Assembly: GCA_007693505.1 (NCBI GenBank)
Contig: REDL01000078.1
Location: 1-60,997 of the forward strand
Source of the DNA: Desulfovibrionales bacterium
Lineage (GTDB): Bacteria > Desulfobacterota > Desulfovibrionia > Desulfovibrionales > Desulfonatronaceae
Length of the DNA stretch: 60,997 nt
Direction: 5' to 3'
Shown here: positions 1 to 7,960 of the stretch, piece after piece
Position numbering within the stretch: the stretch's first letter is position 1
How the letters are laid out: the number at the start of each line of letters is the position of its first letter
Notes under the pieces: model-generated
Database searches by the model: none
What the model was told of the DNA's origin: nothing
What the model saw: the letters and a program-made list of their open reading frames with translations, nothing else
Made by a program: the position numbers and the translations under genes

Positions 1-278
1 AAGAAGAGAAATTCCCCTTCGGCCTGGTCCGCGCCGAAGTTGCAGGCCCTGCCGAACCCCAGGTTTTCCGGCAGAGGAAGGTAGTTGAAACGATCGGGAA
101 AGAGGCTGGTTCCAAGGGCTTCGCAATGGGTGGCGGTTTCATCCGTGGAGGCGTTGTCCACGACGATGACTTCAAAAAAACGACCAGGGGTGTGCTCGCG
201 AAGACTGCGCAGGCACTGTTCAGTCAAGGGCCACTGGTTGAAGACCGGGATGACGATGGACAGGTGGGGGGAGGTCAT
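1..278 (-). CDS. Family 2 glycosyltransferase, N-terminal part (runs off the window)
   Basis: Translating the minus strand from an ATG at 276-278 gives about 92 residues that start MTSPHLSIVIPVFNQW and continue with a VIVVDNASTDET segment, then a GFGRACNFGA segment. This is the nucleotide-sugar-binding N-terminal half of a GT-A (GT2) glycosyltransferase, including the VDNASTD motif typical of rhamnosyl/galactosyl-type enzymes. The reading frame stays open to base 1, so the catalytic C-terminal part lies outside. Its ATG overlaps the TGA of the upstream CgeB-like gene (ATGA), which suggests translational coupling. The acceptor and sugar cannot be told; a role in surface polysaccharide or protein glycosylation is inferred. 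Confidence 0.85.
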   Translation of the reverse strand, partial: MTSPHLSIVIPVFNQWPLTEQCLRSLREHTPGRFFEVIVVDNASTDETATHCEALGTSLFPDRFNYLPLPENLGFGRACNFGADQAEGEFLF

Positions 279-1330
279 TTGCCGCGGCTCTCCGGCGTGT
301 TAAGGGGTTGTCTTGCGCTTGCCTGGTAGTAGCGCGTTCGCAGGTCGTGGTCTTCGGGCAGGGCCTCGCTCAGATGCAGAAACAAGGGGCGCAGCGTGTC
401 GCGGTGGACGTCCATTGCGATGCGTTGACGTCTGGCGATCAGATCGGACCAGTCATGCTCGCGCAGCCAGTTGGTGAAGGTGGCGGCGCGGTGGGAGGCT
501 CTGTGGCCGGCGTTGACTTTGACCTGACCGCTCCGGGCCAAGCGGACGCGGAGCGCGTCGTCTTCCAGCAGGCGGCGAAGCTGATGGAACAGGTCGGTCA
601 CGTCGCTGCCATCCGGGGACTGGTCGTAGAGCCAAAAGTCCTCGCCGTGGCGGAACAGATCGTCCTGGCCGTGGCCGATGCGCGGAGAAAGCAGGGCCGT
701 TCCGCAGGCCAGGGCCTCAAACACGCGGAAATTGAGATCGTCCAGGTCGCAGAAGTTGAGGACCACTTTGGCCTGCGGGAACAGTTCGGGGAAGCTGCCT
801 TGGCGGACTTCCAGGCTTGGAAGGTCCTGTTTGAGGGCTTGCAGGGCGCTGTGGCGTCTGGGCGTCAAGTCGGCGTCGACCTTGCCCACGAACAAGGCGT
901 CCCAGATTTGATCCTTGGGCGCGGGGTGGAGAGTGTCTTGGGCAAACGGCGGACTCCAGAGCACACGGCTTGAATCGAGGTGCGAACCGGAAAAGCGAGG
1001 CAGATGGTCGCGCAGGCTGACCAGGCACAGATCAAAGGCCTGGGCATACAGCGGATGCCAGGAATGGATGTGCGCGTCTACGCTGTAGAAGACGGTCAGG
1101 CAGGGGCAGGTGTGCGGGTCCAGCAGGGGCGGCGGGCCGCTGTAGTCGGCCACGACCAGGACGTCGGGCGGAGCTGGCAGATCCGCGAAGAGTTCACGCC
1201 AGGAGACGGCGGCGGGCTGGTACTGGCGTTTGATCGTTGTATTCCAGCCGAGGTCGGAAAGGGCTTTGGAGAAAAATGATGCTCCGTACCAGAGCAGACT
1301 CGGGGGGGGCGGCGGGATGGTGTTGGTCAT
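275..1330 (-). CDS. CgeB-like glycosyltransferase
   Basis: About 351 residues. The C-terminal part has the donor-site pattern of the Glyco_trans_1_2/CgeB family (FRVFEALACGTALLSPR, then a DLFRHGEDFWLYD segment), a GT-B fold enzyme often found in polysaccharide or flagellin-modification loci. I chose the ATG at 1328-1330 (protein starts MTNTIPPPPPSLLWYG). A longer frame reaches 1501, but its extra residues look non-coding and would overlap the upstream glycosyltransferase gene. The stop codon overlaps the start of the next glycosyltransferase. The substrate is unknown. Confidence 0.8.
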   Translation of the reverse strand: MTNTIPPPPPSLLWYGASFFSKALSDLGWNTTIKRQYQPAAVSWRELFADLPAPPDVLVVADYSGPPPLLDPHTCPCLTVFYSVDAHIHSWHPLYAQAFDLCLVSLRDHLPRFSGSHLDSSRVLWSPPFAQDTLHPAPKDQIWDALFVGKVDADLTPRRHSALQALKQDLPSLEVRQGSFPELFPQAKVVLNFCDLDDLNFRVFEALACGTALLSPRIGHGQDDLFRHGEDFWLYDQSPDGSDVTDLFHQLRRLLEDDALRVRLARSGQVKVNAGHRASHRAATFTNWLREHDWSDLIARRQRIAMDVHRDTLRPLFLHLSEALPEDHDLRTRYYQASARQPLNTPESRGK

Positions 1331-1400
1331 GCGCGTAGTCGACTCAAAGGTGCAAAGAGCCCTGGGGTTCCAGGGAAGGCTATCGAAAGCGTCATGAAAC

Positions 1401-2078
1401 TTACCAGCCGGCCTGAGATTTTTTTTGGTATATGAGCAGATCGTGTTGCCGCTGGTTGACGCCTTCCGGGTCCAGCCCGGCTCCTGCATCATAGATGCCA
1501 ACGATATCCTCCGAATGCTGTACGGACTTGGCCCGTCGCCAGTAGCGCAGGATATTCAGGTAGTCGGACTCATATTTGCCGTGAGATTGCCAGCCCTGGC
1601 CGCGGACGACCACTAAATCCCGCGAGAGGCAGAGACACAGCGGATCGATATTGCCTTGGCGGATCAGGGACTTGCCAGGTTTGTCCACGGGCAGGAATGG
1701 GCTGGTGAAGGCTTTGCCGGTGTTGATCCGGGCGATGAGCATGTCCGCGTTCATATGCCGGAGGTAGGTGGCGAAGGCGCCAGGCGTCAAGGCATTGTCG
1801 TCGTCCAGGAAAACGAGCCGTTCACCTTTGGCCCGACGGAGCAGGATGTTGCGAATCCCGTTGCCCCAGTTCTGGTCACGGGGCAGGTCAAAGTAGTGAA
1901 CATTTTCCGCCGTGACGACCCTATCTCCGCGAATACCATCAAAGCCCACCAGGATTTCCACTTTCGCCGGTTCAATCTTGTCTGCTGCATGGTCCACAGC
2001 CGTCAGGACGCTGCGGATGGCCTGGGCCAGGGCCTTGGGGCGAGTGCCGCGGCTGGGGATAATGATGGAGAAGAGCAT
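1401..2078 (-). CDS. Family 2 glycosyltransferase (GT-A)
   Basis: About 225 residues from the ATG at 2076-2078 (MLFSIIIPSRGTRPKALAQA). The N-terminus has the IIIPSRG strand of GT2 enzymes, and a DDD metal-binding motif sits in GERLVFLDDDNAL near residue 95. A GTG nine codons upstream (2105) is an alternative start; neither has a strong ribosome-binding site. It is the first of three consecutive minus-strand glycosyltransferases, so a shared surface-glycan pathway is likely. The sugar donor is not predictable from sequence alone. Confidence 0.8.
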   Translation of the reverse strand: MLFSIIIPSRGTRPKALAQAIRSVLTAVDHAADKIEPAKVEILVGFDGIRGDRVVTAENVHYFDLPRDQNWGNGIRNILLRRAKGERLVFLDDDNALTPGAFATYLRHMNADMLIARINTGKAFTSPFLPVDKPGKSLIRQGNIDPLCLCLSRDLVVVRGQGWQSHGKYESDYLNILRYWRRAKSVQHSEDIVGIYDAGAGLDPEGVNQRQHDLLIYQKKSQAGW

Positions 2079-2162
2079 GGTCGCCAAGGATGATTCTTGG
2101 TTCACGCGACGTCGCGAAACCGCGAAGATGGAGGATGCGGGAATGTTCGGTTCATGACCTCC

Positions 2163-2345
2163 TCACGTTCGCGACTTCTTGGCCCGAAGCACCTCCCGCA
2201 ACCGATTACGCTCCGCTTTGGCCCGAAGCAGTTCCAGGTCGATCTTATCCTGGCGGGGAGGTGGGGCCTGCTTCAGTTCATGGCGCAGGCGTTCCACCTC
2301 CCGTTCCAGAGCATAGAGTTCTTGGGCCAGGGCGCGGACGGACAT
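2163..2345 (-). CDS. Small coiled-coil protein
   Basis: A 60-residue, strongly charged protein starting MSVRALAQELYALEREVERL, with heptad-like Leu/Val spacing throughout, so a single long helix or coiled coil is likely. It starts nine bases after the ferredoxin:thioredoxin reductase gene on the same strand, which supports co-transcription, but the ribosome-binding site is weak. I do not recognise the family. It could be a partner of the redox proteins upstream, but nothing in the sequence shows this. Confidence 0.55.
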   Translation of the reverse strand: MSVRALAQELYALEREVERLRHELKQAPPPRQDKIDLELLRAKAERNRLREVLRAKKSRT

Positions 2346-2354
2346 GAGTGGTCA

Positions 2355-2687
2355 TTAAACCGGAGTGCGGCGCTCCGGCACGTACTCGTGGGGAATTTTT
2401 TCCTCGTTCCAGTCCCGGGAGACATACAGGCCGCAATAGCAGCTGCCGTAATCCTTGACGTCCGGTTCCCGGTAAACGCACGGGCAGATGATGTCCTTGT
2501 CCTGGTCCCGGTCTCCGGAAGCCAGGCGGCAGGGGCAGACCATGTAGCCGTAATGGTCCTTGTTGGCCTGGAGCGCGGCCAGGAGTTCCAGGACCATCTC
2601 TTTGTCCTTGTTGAAGAAATAGCCTTTGGACTCCTGGATCTTGCGTAGCGTCTCGTAGAGTTGGGCGGCCTTTTCCTCGGAGTTCAT
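2355..2687 (-). CDS. Ferredoxin:thioredoxin reductase catalytic subunit
   Basis: 110 residues with the three diagnostic motifs CPC (51-53), CPC (68-70) and CYC (83-85). In the plant enzyme the equivalent cysteines bind a [4Fe-4S] cluster next to a redox-active disulfide that takes electrons from ferredoxin to reduce thioredoxin-like partners. No variable (beta-barrel) subunit gene is adjacent. Its start overlaps the 3' end of a glutaredoxin gene, so that glutaredoxin is a plausible partner. Length and motif spacing are normal for the family. Confidence 0.93.
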   Translation of the reverse strand: MNSEEKAAQLYETLRKIQESKGYFFNKDKEMVLELLAALQANKDHYGYMVCPCRLASGDRDQDKDIICPCVYREPDVKDYGSCYCGLYVSRDWNEEKIPHEYVPERRTPV

Positions 2688-2962
2688 GATGCGGTAGGAT
2701 CCTGTTCCTGATCTTTGCCCAACGCTTTTTCAATTTCATCCTTCTTGAAGCCGACGATAACCGTATCGCCGATGAGGATGGTCGGGAAGCTTTGGGCCGG
2801 GTTATGCTTTTTCATTTCATTGAGGGCGTCGGTGCGTTCCTGACCGGTCATCCAGTCCAGGTGCACCGGAGTGTAGTCAACGCCGCACTGGTCCAGATAT
2901 TCCTTGGCCCGCTTGCAATGGATGCAGGTGCTCAGGGCGTAGACACGAATGGAATCAGACAT
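2684..2962 (-). CDS. Glutaredoxin family protein
   Basis: 92 residues with the dithiol active site CIHC (13-16) and the cis-proline region SFPTILIGDTVIVGF, both typical of glutaredoxin/NrdH-like thiol reductants. A clear AAGGAG site precedes the ATG. The gene overlaps the ferredoxin:thioredoxin reductase gene by four bases (ATGA), so the two are probably translated together. Inferred role: an electron carrier reduced by the adjacent FTR subunit, passing reducing power from ferredoxin to cytosolic thiols. Confidence 0.9.
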   Translation of the reverse strand: MSDSIRVYALSTCIHCKRAKEYLDQCGVDYTPVHLDWMTGQERTDALNEMKKHNPAQSFPTILIGDTVIVGFKKDEIEKALGKDQEQDPTAS

Positions 2963-3028
2963 AAGAGGCTCCTTCTTCTGTAGTGGAGAGGTTGCGGATG
3001 ATATGCTGGCTGGATGCGGTTTCCTTGT

Positions 3029-3775
3029 TCAGCCGGCCTTGGCCTGGTCAGCCACGGCACGGATGGACGCGGATATGGTTTCCTGGTCCCCGAGATACCG
3101 GCTGTTGAGCGGGCGCAGGTCCTGGTCCAGCTCATAGATCAACGGCACTCCGGTGGGGATGTTCAGGTCGGTGATCTCCTCATCGGAAATAGCATCCAGG
3201 TATTTGACCAGACCACGCAGGCTGTTGCCGTGGGCGCAAATCAGCACCTTGCGCCCGGACTTGATCACCGGGGTCAAGACATCGTGCCAATAGGGCAGGA
3301 CCCGGTCAATGGTTATCTGCAGGCTTTCTGTTGCGGGCAATTCACTGGTTGGCAAGGGAGCATAGCGGGGATCATATCGAGGGTGGCGGGGGTCGTCCGC
3401 TTCCAGGGACGGCGGAAGGACGTCATAGCCGCGCCGCCACTGGAAAACCTGGTCTTCGCCATAGCGCTCGGTGGTCTCCGCCTTGTTCAGTCCCTGGAGG
3501 GCGCCGTAGTGCCGCTCATTGAGCTTCCAAGAATTGTGTACCGGCAACCACATCAGATCCATATGGTCCAGGACGATCCAAAGGGTGCGTATGGCCCGCT
3601 TCAGCACGGAGGTGAAACAAATGTCAAAGGAAAACCCTTCCGCGAGCAAGATTTTGGCCGCGGCTTCGGCTTCCCGGCGACCGTGTTCGGTGAGATCGAC
3701 ATCGGTCCAGCCGGTAAAGCGGTTTTCCTGGTTCCAGGTGCTTTGGCCGTGGCGTAGCAGTGTGAGTGTGTACAT
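3029..3775 (-). CDS. gpmA: 2,3-bisphosphoglycerate-dependent phosphoglycerate mutase
   Basis: 248 residues from the ATG at 3773-3775 ([20 protein letters not shown]). The phospho-acceptor His lies in LLRHGQ (His9), and the second histidine region appears as [17 protein letters not shown]. This is the GpmA type, which interconverts 3- and 2-phosphoglycerate in glycolysis and gluconeogenesis. Length matches the family. It begins 10 bases after the D-2-hydroxyacid dehydrogenase stop and is probably co-transcribed with it. An upstream in-frame extension to 3811 is rejected because the RHG motif belongs close to the N-terminus. Confidence 0.95.
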   Translation of the reverse strand: MYTLTLLRHGQSTWNQENRFTGWTDVDLTEHGRREAEAAAKILLAEGFSFDICFTSVLKRAIRTLWIVLDHMDLMWLPVHNSWKLNERHYGALQGLNKAETTERYGEDQVFQWRRGYDVLPPSLEADDPRHPRYDPRYAPLPTSELPATESLQITIDRVLPYWHDVLTPVIKSGRKVLICAHGNSLRGLVKYLDAISDEEITDLNIPTGVPLIYELDQDLRPLNSRYLGDQETISASIRAVADQAKAG

Positions 3776-3785
3776 GGCTGAAAAT

Positions 3786-4757
3786 CTATGAGGTTGCCGG
3801 CGTGTTGACAATATTGGTAGGCCGCCCGGCCAGGAAAGCCTTGATGTTTTCCACCGTGGCCTCCAGCAGTCGGCGTCGGGAATTCAGGCTGGCCCAGGCC
3901 ATATGCGGGGTGATGATGCAGTTATTGGCCGAGAGCAAAGGGTTGTCCTTGCGGATGGGTTCTTCGGCCACCACGTCCACCGCAGCCCCGGCCAGTGTGC
4001 CGGCATTCAGAGCTGCGGCCAGATCGTCCTCGTTGACCAGGGCTCCCCGGGCCGTGTTGATGAAAAAAGCCGAAGGCTTCATCCGACGTAACAGGGCTTT
4101 GCGCACAAAACCGGCATTGTCCGGCTTCAAGGGGCAGTGCAGGCTGACAATGTCGGCCTGCTCAAAGACCTCCTCCAGGGATTTCCAGGCAAAGGGCTGG
4201 TAAGGGGGAGTTTCCCTAATCCGCGGGGTGTAGACAAGGATGTCCATGCCCAGGGCGTGGGTCAGTTCGGCCACGAGGCGCCCGGTGCGGCCGAAACCGA
4301 CAATGCCCATCTTCAGACCGGTCAATTCCACCTGCGGGGTTTTCCAGAAACAGAAATCCTCTGCCGAGGTCCATTCTCCGGATTTGACCGCCCGATCGTG
4401 CAGCGCGACCTGATGGCAGTGTTCAAGGATCAGCGCCAGGACGAACTGGGCCACGGACTTGGCGGCATAGCTGGGCACGTTGGCAACAGGTATGCCCCGG
4501 GCCGAAGCCGTGTCCAGGTCAATGACGTCATACCCCGTAGCCATTACGGCAATGAACCGCAGGTTGGGCAATTGGGCCAGAGTTTCCGCTCGTAACGGGG
4601 TCTTGTTGCTCAGGAGGATGTCCGCGGATTCGGCGCGATGAACGATGTCCTCGATGGCTGTTCGGTCGTGGATTGTCACCGTTCCCAGAGCCTCCAGGGG
4701 CGTCCAGGGATTGTCGCCGGGATTGATGGTTTTGCCGTCCAGTACGACGATGCGCAT
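3786..4757 (-). CDS. D-2-hydroxyacid dehydrogenase (glycerate dehydrogenase-like)
   Basis: 323 residues from an ATG with a good GGAGG site. It has the NAD-binding GFGRTG motif (near 154-159) and the catalytic Arg (NTARG, near 237), Glu (near 266) and His (ITPHMAW, near 285) of the D-isomer 2-hydroxyacid dehydrogenase family. The enzyme reversibly reduces a 2-oxoacid with NAD(P)H. Its position next to gpmA suggests hydroxypyruvate or glycerate metabolism, but the substrate is not fixed by these motifs. The frame extends upstream to 4829 without support. Confidence 0.9.
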   Translation of the reverse strand: MRIVVLDGKTINPGDNPWTPLEALGTVTIHDRTAIEDIVHRAESADILLSNKTPLRAETLAQLPNLRFIAVMATGYDVIDLDTASARGIPVANVPSYAAKSVAQFVLALILEHCHQVALHDRAVKSGEWTSAEDFCFWKTPQVELTGLKMGIVGFGRTGRLVAELTHALGMDILVYTPRIRETPPYQPFAWKSLEEVFEQADIVSLHCPLKPDNAGFVRKALLRRMKPSAFFINTARGALVNEDDLAAALNAGTLAGAAVDVVAEEPIRKDNPLLSANNCIITPHMAWASLNSRRRLLEATVENIKAFLAGRPTNIVNTPATS

Positions 4758-5222
4758 GTGGGAACCTCCGGAACTTTTTTCAGGGAACGACGGGGGAATA
4801 GGGGGGCAACGGGAGTAGATTTGAACCACAACGTGTCGAGAGCACCAAGCACCCCAGACGCTCCAGCTGCTTTATGAACCGGCACCTGGGAACTGAACTG
4901 TCAGTCGCGTTCTCGTGTGGTTGCGTCCGTGACTGTTTCCGTGTCTGTTTCCGTGCTTGTTGCTGTGCTTGCGTTCCTGAATGGCTACCATCGATGGGCG
5001 GGGAATATCAAGTGCAGTCAACACACTTTATCGTGAGTGCCTTTTTCACATGATTTCTGAAGGATACCGACGGATATCTGCCCATTCCCGGACCCGCAAA
5101 TGGATATGACGCGGGTGGGGCAGGGGTTGTGTCCCGTATCCGGGAGGGGTAAGAGAGCATCGCCCAGAGCGGGCGGGGTAGGGAAATTAAATTATTTTTT
5201 TGATTCAGGAGATGGATTCATC
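4758..5222. other. Divergent intergenic region, 465 bp
   Basis: This lies between the minus-strand hydroxyacid dehydrogenase and the plus-strand UDP-glucose dehydrogenase and should hold both promoters, though I see no convincing -35/-10 pair. A degenerate hexamer tract lies near 4910-4975. The ugd ribosome-binding site (AGGAGA) is just before 5223. No coding frame here looks real. Confidence 0.6.
4910..4975. repeat. Degenerate 6-bp tandem repeat (CCGTGT / CTGTTT type)
   Basis: Successive hexamers such as CTGTTT, CCGTGT, CTGTTT, CCGTGC, TTGTTG, CTGTGC can be laid out without gaps, with many substitutions. The tract is non-coding and upstream of ugd. It resembles the other degenerate short tandem repeats in this window in style but not in sequence. 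Confidence 0.55.
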
Positions 5223-6575
5223 ATGAACTTATGCATTGTTGGAACGGGATATGTCGGGCTGGTCACCGCGGCATGTTTTGCGGAAATGGGCAACAACGTG
5301 ATCTGCGTGGACGTCAATCCAGAGATTGTCAAGAATTTGACTGCGGGCAAGATCCATATTTTTGAACCTGGCCTGGAGGAGATCGTTCAACGGAACATCG
5401 AGCAGGGGCGGCTGCGGTTTACCACGGACCTTACCGAGGGGCTGGAAACGGGTCTGTTCGTGATGATCTGCGTCGGGACTCCGTCACAGCCAGACGGAAG
5501 CTGCGATCTGCGTTTCGTGCATCAGGTGGCTCGGGACGTGGGCAAACATATGCGCGAGTACAAGGTCGTGGTCAACAAGTCCACCGTACCAGTGGGCACG
5601 GCCGATCAGGTTCGCAACCTGATCCTGGAGGAACAGCGGGCCCGTGGGGTGGCGATCGAGTTTGACGTGGTTTCCAACCCTGAATTCCTCAAGGAAGGGG
5701 ACGCGGTCAACGATTTCATGAAGCCGGACCGGGTGATCGTCGGCACGGACAACGTCCGGGTGGCTGAACTGCTCAAGGCCCTTTACGCACCCTTTGCCCG
5801 CAGCCGGGAGAAGTTGATTATCATGGGCGTGCGCAGCTCAGAGATGACCAAATACGCATCCAACTGCATGCTGGCCACCAAGATTTCGTTCATCAATGAA
5901 ATCGCCAATATTTGCGAGCGGGTCGGCGCGGACGTCAACGACGTGCGCATGGGCATCGGTTCGGACCAACGCATCGGCAGACATTTCATTTACCCTGGCC
6001 TGGGTTACGGCGGTTCCTGCTTTCCCAAGGATGTCCGGGCCCTGATCGATACGGCTGTGAATACCGGATACGAGCCCGGGGTGCTCAAGGCCGTGGACGG
6101 CTTGAACATGCGTCAGAAGCGCGGCCTGGTGGACAAGATCAGCGCCTTTTTTGCCGACAAGGGGGGATTGCAAGGCAAGACCCTGGCGTTGTGGGGCGTG
6201 GCTTTCAAGCCCAACACGGACGATATTCGGGAAGCCCCAGCCCTGGAGTTGATCGCTGAAGTGACCGCTGCCGGGATGCGAGTCCGGGCCTTTGATCCGG
6301 CAGCCGGCGAAAAGGCCCGGGAGGTCCTGGCGGAGAACTCGCTGGTAACCATTGTGGACACACAATACGAGACACTGGATGGCGCGGATGTGCTGGCCGT
6401 GGCCACGGAGTGGAACCAATTCCGGAATCCGGATTTTGACAGGATTCGGACAACCTTGAAAGAGCCGATCATCTTCGATGGACGCAATCTGTATGATCCT
6501 GAATTCCTGAAGCGTTTTGGCCTGGAGTACGTCTGCATCGGTCGAGGGCGACCGGCTGGAAAGGTCGCGACGTAA
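5223..6575 (+). CDS. ugd: UDP-glucose 6-dehydrogenase
   Basis: 450 residues starting MNLCIVGTGYVGLVTAACFA, with the N-terminal GxGYVG NAD site, FEPGLEE, VNKSTVPVGT, and the catalytic Cys266 in GYGGSCFPKD. The C-terminal UDP-binding domain contains the GVAFKPNTDDIREAP segment. It oxidises UDP-glucose to UDP-glucuronate, a precursor for surface polysaccharide. The ATG at 5223 is preceded by AGGAGA; the frame opens further upstream at 5100 but that part is unlike the family. It stands alone and is followed by a strong terminator. Confidence 0.96.
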   Translation: MNLCIVGTGYVGLVTAACFAEMGNNVICVDVNPEIVKNLTAGKIHIFEPGLEEIVQRNIEQGRLRFTTDLTEGLETGLFVMICVGTPSQPDGSCDLRFVHQVARDVGKHMREYKVVVNKSTVPVGTADQVRNLILEEQRARGVAIEFDVVSNPEFLKEGDAVNDFMKPDRVIVGTDNVRVAELLKALYAPFARSREKLIIMGVRSSEMTKYASNCMLATKISFINEIANICERVGADVNDVRMGIGSDQRIGRHFIYPGLGYGGSCFPKDVRALIDTAVNTGYEPGVLKAVDGLNMRQKRGLVDKISAFFADKGGLQGKTLALWGVAFKPNTDDIREAPALELIAEVTAAGMRVRAFDPAAGEKAREVLAENSLVTIVDTQYETLDGADVLAVATEWNQFRNPDFDRIRTTLKEPIIFDGRNLYDPEFLKRFGLEYVCIGRGRPAGKVAT

Positions 6576-6593
6576 AGTGGTCCTGGTGGGTGT

Positions 6594-6650
6594 ATGCACG
6601 CAATATCGGGGCGCGGCACGACAGCCCCTTATGTTGCGTGCATTTTATAT
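6594..6650 (+). terminator. Nested hairpin terminator after ugd
   Basis: A perfect 10-bp stem (ATGCACGCAA at 6594-6603 with TTGCGTGCAT at 6634-6643) encloses an inner GGGGC/GCCCC pair and is followed by TTTATAT. It sits 19 bases after the ugd stop codon. Confidence 0.75.
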
Positions 6651-6692
6651 GATGCGAGTGGCCGGGCAAGACAAACCCGGAGAGGACATTCA

Positions 6693-6955
6693 CAGTTCGT
6701 TCAAAAACCCCGACTACTGCGACGCTGTCCGGCACCCACATGTTTTGGAAAACTTTGCAAGCCTCAAGGTATCCCATACCTTTGGTGGGTGCCGGATTCT
6801 AACGCTCACGTATGAATACCTCCGCTTCGATCTTGATTCGATTGCCAGGACGGCAAATTGAAAATGTGGCGAAGCTACAGCCCGTAGGGGCCGGATACAG
6901 CACGTGTCCGGGTAGCTTTTTTTGCTCCGTGCACTTGGGGTTTTTGAACGGACTG
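6693..6955. repeat. Structured ~263-bp repeat with terminal inverted repeats, copy 1
   Basis: The ends are 19-bp inverted repeats, CAGTTCGTTCAAAAACCCC at 6693-6711 and its near-perfect complement at 6937-6955. Inside are an 11-bp stem (6729-6739 with 6785-6795), a nested AAGGTAT-CCC-ATACCTT hairpin (6766-6782), a short GTGGC-GAA-GCTAC hairpin (6866-6878), and an 8-bp hairpin (6891-6911) followed by seven T residues (6917-6923), which looks like a Rho-independent terminator. A second copy lies at 7618-7879. No transposase is encoded, so it is MITE-like or a structured RNA cassette. Confidence 0.75.
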
Positions 6956-7060
6956 CCGGATAACACTACAGCGAAAGTTACCAGAATTACGCGATCTTTT
7001 ACTGTGAACTATCAGTTCAGGAAAGATATTCTGTGAACAATCAAGGCCGCAGAAGAATGG

Positions 7061-7145
7061 ACCACGGGTCACACGGGGGGCACGGAGGAGCATATTGCCA
7101 AAAACCTGGATTTTTTTCCCCTGTGATCCCCGTGTGCCCCGTGGT
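7061..7145. repeat. 18-bp imperfect inverted repeat between the two structured elements
   Basis: ACCACGGGTCACACGGGG (7061-7078) pairs with CCCCGTGTGCCCCGTGGT (7128-7145) with a single mismatch, around a 49-base spacer. The arms are made of CACGGG-like words. Between 6956 and 7223 I see nothing else of note. The tract lies downstream of the small minus-strand gene at 7224-7481 and could end its transcript. Confidence 0.6.
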
Positions 7146-7223
7146 GAAACAAATTGGTCAGACGATGGAAATGGTAGTGTCGCTGTAGTGATAAGGATTT
7201 TTTCAACACCAGTTAAGGCAGAC

Positions 7224-7481
7224 TCAGAAGGGGCAGGGCATTTCAATTTTCGGTTGGATGACAAAGGGGTGACCGCGCTGGCAAAACCGCAATTGCAGTT
7301 CCTGAAGAATGAGCCGCTCGTAGTTTTCCACCGGCACATCCGGGGCGAAGTCATGCTCATGAAAGAACCCCTCCATGAACTGGCTTTCCTCCCAGAAATC
7401 CAACAAATCTTCGTCCCCAAGCATCTTGACATGTTCGTCCAGGGATACCGATACGGCGGAGTGTTCGTGGTAATAACCCAT
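7224..7481 (-). CDS. Small acidic protein of unknown function
   Basis: 85 residues from an ATG at 7481 preceded by GGAGGT, starting MGYYHEHSAVSVSLDEHVKM. The N-terminal part is acidic and rich in aromatics (DEDLLDFWEESQFMEGFFHEH) and the C-terminal part is basic. No signal peptide or membrane helix is seen. I do not recognise the family. It lies alone between two copies of the structured repeat. The good ribosome-binding site and protein-like composition make it a likely real gene. Confidence 0.65.
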   Translation of the reverse strand: MGYYHEHSAVSVSLDEHVKMLGDEDLLDFWEESQFMEGFFHEHDFAPDVPVENYERLILQELQLRFCQRGHPFVIQPKIEMPCPF

Positions 7482-7617
7482 GCGTTCAGAAGACCTCCGG
7501 TGGCTTTTTGCTGAATGCGTGCGGGGGCTTTTCCAACATCGCCCCTGACTCGCGACAGGGGGCAGTTGTAATGAACTGGGAGATTTTTGCAACCGGGGTG
7601 TATTGCACTCCGCCCGC

Positions 7618-7879
7618 TATCCGTTGAAAAACTCCCAATTGCTGTGTTGCTGTCCTGCACCCACATGTTTTGGTAACTTTGCATGCCTCAAGGTTTCCCA
7701 TACCTTCGGTGGGTGCCGGATTCAAACGCGCACGTATGAATAAATACGCTTCGATCGTGATTCGATTGCCAGGACGACAAATCGAAAATGTGGCGAAGCC
7801 ACGGCCCATAGGGGCCGAACACAGGACGTGTCCGGATAACTTTTTTTGCTCCGTGCACCTGGGATTTTTGAACGGACTG
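7618..7879. repeat. Structured ~262-bp repeat with terminal inverted repeats, copy 2
   Basis: A diverged, collinear copy of 6693-6955 in the same orientation. The right end GGGATTTTTGAACGGACTG (7861-7879) matches copy 1 closely; the left end (7618-7636) is more degenerate. The outer stem GCACCCAC/GTGGGTGC (7657-7664 with 7709-7716) is kept, as is the terminator-like hairpin 7815-7835 followed by T7 at 7841-7847. Some differences between copies keep pairing, for example G-U to G-C in the GTGGC stem. It ends about 80 bases before mfd; the rest of 7482-7960 shows only the mfd leader. Confidence 0.75.
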
Positions 7880-7960
7880 TGGATCAGGAATTTTTTCAAC
7901 ACGCAGCTATACCCTGGGTGGGAAGGAAGTGTTTGCGACCATGAGGCGAGGTAACGGTTC

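Noticed and set aside
1331-1501. N-terminal extension of the CgeB-like protein
   Set aside because: It would overlap the upstream glycosyltransferase gene and has atypical composition; the ATG at 1330 fits the family.
6812-7036. Small open frame in repeat copy 1 (and the matching one in copy 2)
   Set aside because: Substitutions between the copies do not favour third codon positions, and stems overlap the frame, so a structured element explains it better than a protein.
7708-7740. GGTGCCGGATTCAAACGC as a tRNA T-arm end
   Set aside because: No matching acceptor or anticodon stem could be found; it belongs to the structured repeat.
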